Shown here: piece by piece, positions 6,728 to 10,733 of the stretch
Layout of the letters: every line of letters starts with the position of its first letter
How positions within the stretch are numbered: the first letter of the stretch is position 1
Assembly: GCA_016206725.1 (NCBI GenBank)
Contig: JACQRA010000017.1
Coordinates: forward strand, 1-10,733
Direction: 5' to 3'
Length of the DNA stretch: 10,733 nt
DNA from: Candidatus Omnitrophota bacterium
GTDB lineage: Bacteria > Omnitrophota > Gorgyraeia > Aquiviventales > Aquiviventaceae
The notes under the pieces: model-generated
The model's database searches: none
What the model was told of the DNA's origin: nothing
The model's input: the letters and a program-made list of their open reading frames with translations, nothing else
Program-made: the position numbers and the translations under genes

Positions 6728-9584
6728 GGGCGACGGTGCGTTGTGATAAGATGCGCTTCAAAAATTGGCCGGTGTGCGAGGCGGGTACGCGGGTCACTTC
6801 CTCAGGCGTACCGGAGGCCACCAGATAGCCGCCCGCCTCGCCTCCCTCCGGCCCCAAATCAATCAGATAATCGGCGGTCTTCACCACTTCCAGGTTGTGC
6901 TCAATCACGAGCACCGTATTGCCCTGGTCCACGAGGCGATGCAAGACGTTGAGCAATTTCTCGACGTCCGCAAAGTGCAATCCCGTGGTCGGCTCATCCA
7001 GGAGATAGAGGGTTCGGCCGGTCGCTCGCTTGGAGAGTTCTTTGGAGAGCTTGATCCGCTGGGCTTCTCCGCCGGAGAGGGTCGTGGCCGATTGTCCGAG
7101 CTCAACGTAGCTGAGGCCCACCTCGTGGATCGTCCGCAGTTTCTCCGCGATGGCCGGGACATTGGCGAAGAGCTCCATCGCCTCTTCCACCGTCATCGCC
7201 AGCACATCCGCAATGCTTTGACCTTTATAGGTCACCTGCAAGGTTTGCTCGTTGAACCGCCGTCCCTTGCACACCTCGCAGTGGACATAGACGTCCGGCA
7301 GAAAGTGCATCTCGATGCGCTTGATCCCATCGCCTTCACACGCTTCACACCGCCCACCCTTCACGTTGAAGCTGAAGCGGCCCGGCTTGAATCCCCGCAT
7401 CCGCGCCTCAGGGGTTCGGCTGAACAGGTCTCGAATGGGACTGAACACGCCGGTGTAAGTGGCCGGGTTGGAGCGTGGCGTCCGGCCAATCGGCGACTGA
7501 TCGATCACGATCACTTTGTCCAGGTGCTCGATGCCGGTGATGGCCTCATGGGCGCCGGGCTTCTCTTTTCCGCCGTACAACCGCCTCGCCAGCGCCCGAT
7601 AGAGGATTTCGTCAATCAGCGTGGATTTGCCCGAGCCGGAGACACCGGTCACGCACGCGAACACCCCGAGCGGCACGGCGACATCAATCGCCTTCAAATT
7701 ATGCTCGCGGGCTTGCTTGATGACAAGCTGCGACCGTCCTGTGACGGGGCGGCGCTGTGACGGCACAGGGATGCGCCGCGTCCCGGTGAGGTACTGCGCC
7801 GTAACACTCCGCGCAGATGCGAGCACGGTATCGAGCGGACCTGCTGACACGACTTCCCCCCCGTGTTTGCCGGCTCCCGGACCGAGGTCCACGACGTAAT
7901 CCGCATGGCGGATGGTTTCTTCGTCGTGCTCGACGACCACGAGCGTGTTGCCGAGGTCTCGCAGGCGTGTCAGCGTATTCAGCAGCCGGCCGTTATCCCG
8001 AGGGTGCAAGCCGATCGAGGGCTCATCCAAGATGTACAAGACACCCACCAGGCCCGAGCCGACTTGCGTCGCCAGGCGGATGCGTTGCGCCTCCCCGCCG
8101 GAGAGACTGGCGGCCTGGCGATCCAGCGTCAGATACCCCAGCCCCACGTCGAGCAGAAATTGCAATCGCTTGTGGATTTCTTTGACGACAGGAACCGCGA
8201 TGGGCTCTTGCCGCGCGCGCCATCGCAGTTGCTGCAACCACGCGTGCGCCGCCGTGACCGAGAGGTGGGTCACCTCAGCAATCGATCGGTCGTCAATCAC
8301 CACCGCCAGACTGTCCGACTTCAGCCGCGCCCCCTGGCATGAGGGACAGGGCAAGACGCTCATGAACTTGGCGATCTCTTCCTTCACGTAATCCGATTGG
8401 GTCTCTCGGAATCGCCGCTCGAGATTCGGAATGACGCCTTCGTAGCGATCGCCCCAAATTTCATCGTCTGATCCGTAGAGGATGGCGCGCTGAATCTTCC
8501 GATCAATCTGCTTGAAGGGGGTCTCCATCCTCACGTGATAGTAATCAGCGACCTCGCGCAGCAGGCGGGTGTAGTACATCATCATGTGCATCCCGCCTCT
8601 ACGCCACGGCTCAATGGCGCCGTCACGCAGCGACTTCGAGCGATCCGACACGACGAGATCCGGATCGATCTCCAGGCGAGTGCCTAAGCCGTCGCACGTT
8701 GCGCACGCCCCGTAGGGCGAATTGAATGAAAAGATACGTGGCGAAATCTCCGGGAAGCTGAACCCGCACTTCACGCACGCATACAATTCACTAAAAATCA
8801 ATTCGGAGTGCGGAGTGCGGAGTGCGGAGTGTTTCTTCCTTTTTAATTCCGAATTCCGCATTCCGAATTCCGCATTCACGACGACCATGCCTTTGCCGAC
8901 TTTCAGGGCGGTTTCGACGGATTCAGTCACGCGGCTTTTGAGCCCGTCTTCAAGACTGACGCGGTCCACGACCGCTTCAATGGTATGCGCGCGCTTCTTG
9001 TCCAAGACAATCGGCTCGTCCAGATCGCGCACCACCCCATCCACTCGAACGCGGACGAAGCCTTGCCGTTTGACGTCGCGAAAGAGCTCCAGGTATTCGC
9101 CTTTTCGTCCTCGGACGAGCGGCGCCAGGATGGTCAGGGTGGCGCCTGGCGAGAGTTTCAGCAGGTGCGCGACGATTTCCTGCGCCGATTGCCGGCTGAT
9201 CGGAAGGCGGCACGTAGGGCAGTGGGGGCTGCCGGCCCGAGCGAATAAGACCCGCAGGTAATCGTAGATTTCGGTTTGGGTGGCGACGGTCGAGCGGGGG
9301 TTCCCGCCGACGGTTCGCTGCTCGATGGCAATCGCGGGCGAGAGGCCGTCAATGGCGTCTACGTCAGGCTTCTCGAGCCGTTCGAGAAATTGGCGGGCGT
9401 AGGCCGAGAGGCTCTCGACGTATCGGCGCTGGCCTTCCGCATAGAGCGTGTCAAAGGCCAGCGAGGATTTCCCGGAGCCGGAGAGACCGGTCATCACGAT
9501 GAGGCGATTGCGCGGCAGGACGAGATCAATGTTCTTGAGATTATGCTCGCGCGCCCCGCGAATGTGGATCACGTCATCTGACAT
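6708..9584 (-). CDS. uvrA: UvrA, excinuclease ABC subunit A, with an in-frame repeat-derived insert
   Basis: 958 residues; a complete UvrA, the ATP-dependent DNA damage sensor of nucleotide excision repair that loads UvrB. Both ABC modules are intact: Walker A GLSGSGKS (33-40) and GVSGSGKST (647-655); signature LSGGEAQRIRLA (494-505) and LSGGEAQRIKLS (836-847); Walker B YILDEPSIGLHP (517-528) and LYLLDEPTTGLH (859-870). Zinc-module cysteines are present at 270/273 with 294/297, and at 746/749 with 769/772. Residues about 237-262, just before the first zinc module, are encoded by an inverted 7-bp repeat array (8799-8877) and have no counterpart I know in UvrA; the frame is preserved. The start ATG follows the small-protein gene by 77 bases, with no strong Shine-Dalgarno sequence. 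The end overlaps the TPR gene start by 20 bases. Confidence 0.98.
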   Translation of the reverse strand: MSDDVIHIRGAREHNLKNIDLVLPRNRLIVMTGLSGSGKSSLAFDTLYAEGQRRYVESLSAYARQFLERLEKPDVDAIDGLSPAIAIEQRTVGGNPRSTVATQTEIYDYLRVLFARAGSPHCPTCRLPISRQSAQEIVAHLLKLSPGATLTILAPLVRGRKGEYLELFRDVKRQGFVRVRVDGVVRDLDEPIVLDKKRAHTIEAVVDRVSLEDGLKSRVTESVETALKVGKGMVVVNAEFGMRNSELKRKKHSALRTPHSELIFSELYACVKCGFSFPEISPRIFSFNSPYGACATCDGLGTRLEIDPDLVVSDRSKSLRDGAIEPWRRGGMHMMMYYTRLLREVADYYHVRMETPFKQIDRKIQRAILYGSDDEIWGDRYEGVIPNLERRFRETQSDYVKEEIAKFMSVLPCPSCQGARLKSDSLAVVIDDRSIAEVTHLSVTAAHAWLQQLRWRARQEPIAVPVVKEIHKRLQFLLDVGLGYLTLDRQAASLSGGEAQRIRLATQVGSGLVGVLYILDEPSIGLHPRDNGRLLNTLTRLRDLGNTLVVVEHDEETIRHADYVVDLGPGAGKHGGEVVSAGPLDTVLASARSVTAQYLTGTRRIPVPSQRRPVTGRSQLVIKQAREHNLKAIDVAVPLGVFACVTGVSGSGKSTLIDEILYRALARRLYGGKEKPGAHEAITGIEHLDKVIVIDQSPIGRTPRSNPATYTGVFSPIRDLFSRTPEARMRGFKPGRFSFNVKGGRCEACEGDGIKRIEMHFLPDVYVHCEVCKGRRFNEQTLQVTYKGQSIADVLAMTVEEAMELFANVPAIAEKLRTIHEVGLSYVELGQSATTLSGGEAQRIKLSKELSKRATGRTLYLLDEPTTGLHFADVEKLLNVLHRLVDQGNTVLVIEHNLEVVKTADYLIDLGPEGGEAGGYLVASGTPEEVTRVPASHTGQFLKRILSQRTVAHAASAR
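8800..8877. repeat. Heptad inverted array inserted in uvrA
   Basis: Arm 1 is GGAGTGC three times (8805-8825) followed by GGAGTGT (8826-8832), preceded by AATTC. Arm 2 is ATTCCGA/ATTCCGC alternating (8846-8873) plus ATTC (8874-8877), the inverse of GGAATGC/GGAATTC. A 12-base pyrimidine-rich spacer separates the arms. They pair imperfectly because one arm uses GGAGTGC and the other GGAATGC. On the minus strand the array translates in frame as residues 237-262 of UvrA, with the flavour NSEL, HSAL, PHSEL that such repeats give. Confidence 0.9.
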
Positions 9585-9661
9585 GTTGAAATATGGGAAC
9601 GGGACGACCCGCGGTGAGGCGGAGCCGCCCCGTCACACCATATCGTAGCACGTAAACAGCG

Positions 9662-9790
9662 TTATCTTCGTCGACGACGACGTTGACCCCCGCGCGCCAT
9701 GCGAGCTCGGGAGATGTCGCCCTGCTTGTCGACAAAGTAGAGGTACCCAGCCTGCTTTCTGATACCAACTTTTGCCACCTTCTCTGCCAC
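9662..9790 (-). CDS. Small basic protein, 42 residues
   Basis: A GTG-initiated frame of 42 codons plus TAA. It begins (M)AEKVAKVGIRKQAGYLYFVD, continues KQGDISRARMARGG and ends in Q plus six arginines. GYLYFVDKQGDISRARMARGG looks like a constrained small domain with two short beta-strands followed by a basic tail, and I recall similar short unnamed proteins in Nitrospira-like genomes, though I cannot name a family. The perfect GGAGGTGA six bases before the GTG is the strongest translation signal in the window and decides the start. The Arg-rich tail suggests nucleic-acid binding; that is inference. It lies between nadX and uvrA, in the same direction as both. Function unknown. Confidence 0.75.
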   Translation of the reverse strand: MAEKVAKVGIRKQAGYLYFVDKQGDISRARMARGGQRRRRRR

Positions 9791-9796
9791 GTTGAC

Positions 9797-9804
9797 TCAC
9801 CTCC
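9797..9804 (-). promoter_or_regulatory. Perfect Shine-Dalgarno sequence of the small basic protein
   Basis: GGAGGTGA on the minus strand, with a six-base spacer to the GTG at 9790, preceded by a second AGGAGG run (9804-9809). It matches the 16S rRNA anti-Shine-Dalgarno core over eight bases and is the main reason for accepting the short GTG-started gene. Confidence 0.75.
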
Positions 9805-9808
9805 CTCC

Positions 9809-9828
9809 TGTCCCCGCCTAAGGCGGGA
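9809..9828. repeat. Small GC-rich palindrome, second copy
   Basis: CCCGCCT (9813-9819) and AGGCGGG (9821-9827) form a seven-base inverted repeat around one base. The flank TGTCCCCGCCT (9809-9819) is the exact inverse of AGGCGGGGACA at 2387-2397 after cutA. It directly abuts the heptad hairpin and overlaps the upstream edge of the small gene's purine-rich Shine-Dalgarno region. Confidence 0.5.
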
Positions 9829-9895
9829 GTTAACAGTTTACAGTTTACAGCGAACAGTCCAAAACGCTGTAAACTGTACACTGTGCACTGTACAC
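9828..9895. repeat. Heptad-repeat hairpin without a gene
   Basis: Left arm units are GTTAACA (9829-9835), GTTTACA (9836-9842), GTTTACA (9843-9849) and GCGAACA (9850-9856). Right arm units are TGTAAAC (9868-9874), TGTACAC (9875-9881), TGTGCAC (9882-9888) and TGTACAC (9889-9895). GTTTACAGCG (9843-9852) pairs perfectly with CGCTGTAAAC (9865-9874), and the stem extends to 9828/9889 with 22 of 25 positions paired around a 12-base loop. It begins seven bases after the nadX stop. It is the same repeat family that brackets the four-helix gene, here with no gene inside. No T-tract supports a terminator role. Confidence 0.88.
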
Positions 9896-9902
9896 TGCTT
9901 AC

Positions 9903-10724
9903 TCACGTGCCGACACGAATCGGGTTGAACAACTGTTTCAAGGTCACGAGCGCCGAATCGATGGCGACTTGACTGGTTTTCGGATTCGCGGCTGAGGGAC
10001 GGCTTTCGATGGCGCAACGCATCCGTCCCTGCTTACCCTCCACTTCCAACTCGTGGCGATTCGTCCGGATGGTCGGATCCGCGACGACCCGAACCGTCAT
10101 CAAGGGCCGACGGCCCCTCACACTGGACGCGGCTAACATCGCCGTCGCGGCCACATTCGTATTTTGGGGAAAGGCCCGCACGACCTCCGCCGGTGAGCCT
10201 TCAAAGAGGACCTTCGGCCGGCGAAGACGGTTGAGCTGAAGGCGATGCGCGCGGACAAAAGGAGCGGAGGCGAGCGCTTGAGGAGGCTTGCGCGTCGTGA
10301 GGAGAAGGCGCCGAATGGTCCCTCCGGCCATGGCCTTCACGCCATCAATGCCAGCCAGCGCCCCGCTCGGGATATGTAATCGTCCGCGTGACCGCTTTGC
10401 GACACGTTGCCACTCGGATGACGTGAGTAAGCCGCCGGTGCTCATGATGAGAACGTCACGCCCGGCGGCCAACGCCAAACGAGCCACGCGGGGCGCCGCC
10501 GAGGCTTCGGCGGCTTCGACAACGATGGAACTCCGACGGATAAGTTCTTGGAGGGTGACGATGGGAGGATGGCTGGCAAGACGTTGCTGGAGAATTCGTG
10601 CCGCGCGCTGATCGACATCAACTAAGGCGACGATCTTCGCCGCATCCTGACAATCGCGCTCAAGTCCTCGTGCGAGCGCGGAGCCGATCGCGCCGCACCC
10701 GACAATCCCAACGGTTTTCTTCAT
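9903..10724 (-). CDS. nadX: L-aspartate dehydrogenase
   Basis: 273 residues. The N-terminal Rossmann fold has VGIVGCGAIGSALARGL (5-21) and an acidic residue after the second strand (VALVDVD, 32-38). The aspartate dehydrogenase pattern follows: STGGLL (95-100), PSGALAGIDG (119-128), FPQNTNVAATA (185-195), ADPTIRTNRHELEVEG (215-230) and NPKTSQVAIDSAL (247-259). Asn222 and His224 appear to match the Asn-x-His pair reported for the archaeal enzyme's active site. The enzyme oxidises L-aspartate with NAD(P) to iminoaspartate, which quinolinate synthase (NadA) converts onward to NAD; it substitutes for NadB. No nadA or nadC is in the window. The ATG at 10724 follows GGTGGTGGG. It is complete and may be the upstream member of the co-directional cluster. 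Confidence 0.93.
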   Translation of the reverse strand: MKKTVGIVGCGAIGSALARGLERDCQDAAKIVALVDVDQRAARILQQRLASHPPIVTLQELIRRSSIVVEAAEASAAPRVARLALAAGRDVLIMSTGGLLTSSEWQRVAKRSRGRLHIPSGALAGIDGVKAMAGGTIRRLLLTTRKPPQALASAPFVRAHRLQLNRLRRPKVLFEGSPAEVVRAFPQNTNVAATAMLAASSVRGRRPLMTVRVVADPTIRTNRHELEVEGKQGRMRCAIESRPSAANPKTSQVAIDSALVTLKQLFNPIRVGT

Positions 10725-10733
10725 CCCACCACC

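Noticed and set aside
6765..7760. A 331-codon open frame on the plus strand
   Set aside because: It lies wholly opposite the conserved C-terminal half of UvrA and reads as a reverse-complement shadow.
8800..8877. Tandem short repeats as a possible CRISPR array
   Set aside because: Units are 7 bp and contiguous, without spacers of 25-40 bp, and no cas gene is nearby.
9633..9881. An 82-codon ATG-started minus-strand frame in the nadX-uvrA gap
   Set aside because: It begins inside the repeat hairpin and overlaps, in another frame, the 42-codon gene that has a perfect ribosome binding site and a patterned protein sequence.
9828..9895. Intrinsic terminator for nadX
   Set aside because: The stem is strong and well placed, but no T-run follows on the minus strand, and the sequence is a repeat shared with the four-helix locus. 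A secondary effect on transcription is possible.

Overview
The window is a GC-rich (about 60% by eye) stretch of bacterial chromosome in which every supported gene lies on the minus strand. A diderm is implied by a TolQ/TolR-type proton channel pair and by exported TPR and SpvB-type proteins. The order uvrA - TPR protein - tolQ - exbD/tolR - winged helix - cutA reminds me of Nitrospira and relatives (Nitrospirota). That assignment is from memory and is only tentative.

Reading in the direction of transcription (high to low coordinates): an L-aspartate dehydrogenase (nadX type, 9903-10724); a 318-base gap holding a repeat hairpin and a 42-residue basic protein gene (9662-9790) with a perfect Shine-Dalgarno sequence; uvrA (6708-9584); a large exported TPR protein (4394-6727) overlapping the end of uvrA; tolQ (3759-4394) and exbD/tolR (3376-3762), joined by TAATG and ATGA overlaps; a four-helix-bundle (S23/IVP-like) gene (2979-3362) enclosed in inverted 7-bp repeat arrays; a small winged-helix gene (2718-2927) and cutA (2404-2721), joined by ATGA; and the first 745 codons of an SpvB/TcaC-type protein with FG-GAP repeats, which runs off the left edge (2-2236).

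The genes are mostly housekeeping or envelope functions: NAD precursor synthesis, nucleotide excision repair, a TPR-TolQ-TolR envelope module and a metal-tolerance protein. The unusual content is the repeats that have entered this compact gene cluster. Inverted arrays of 7-bp units occur three times: around the four-helix-bundle gene, as a gene-less hairpin after nadX, and, with a different unit sequence, in frame inside uvrA, where they add about 26 residues. A second family (GGGGACACAAACA inverted repeats, REP-like) occurs at 2277-2318 and 6631-6704; the latter copy overlaps the 5' end of the TPR gene and encodes much of its apparent signal peptide. A third small palindrome sharing AGGCGGGGACA occurs twice. 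The four-helix gene is about 48% GC by hand count, against about 64% in a 100-base sample of adjacent exbD. The best candidate for an undescribed system is therefore a mobile heptad-repeat element associated with the four-helix-bundle gene, together with gene-less relatives. No RNA genes, CRISPR arrays or transposase genes were seen.
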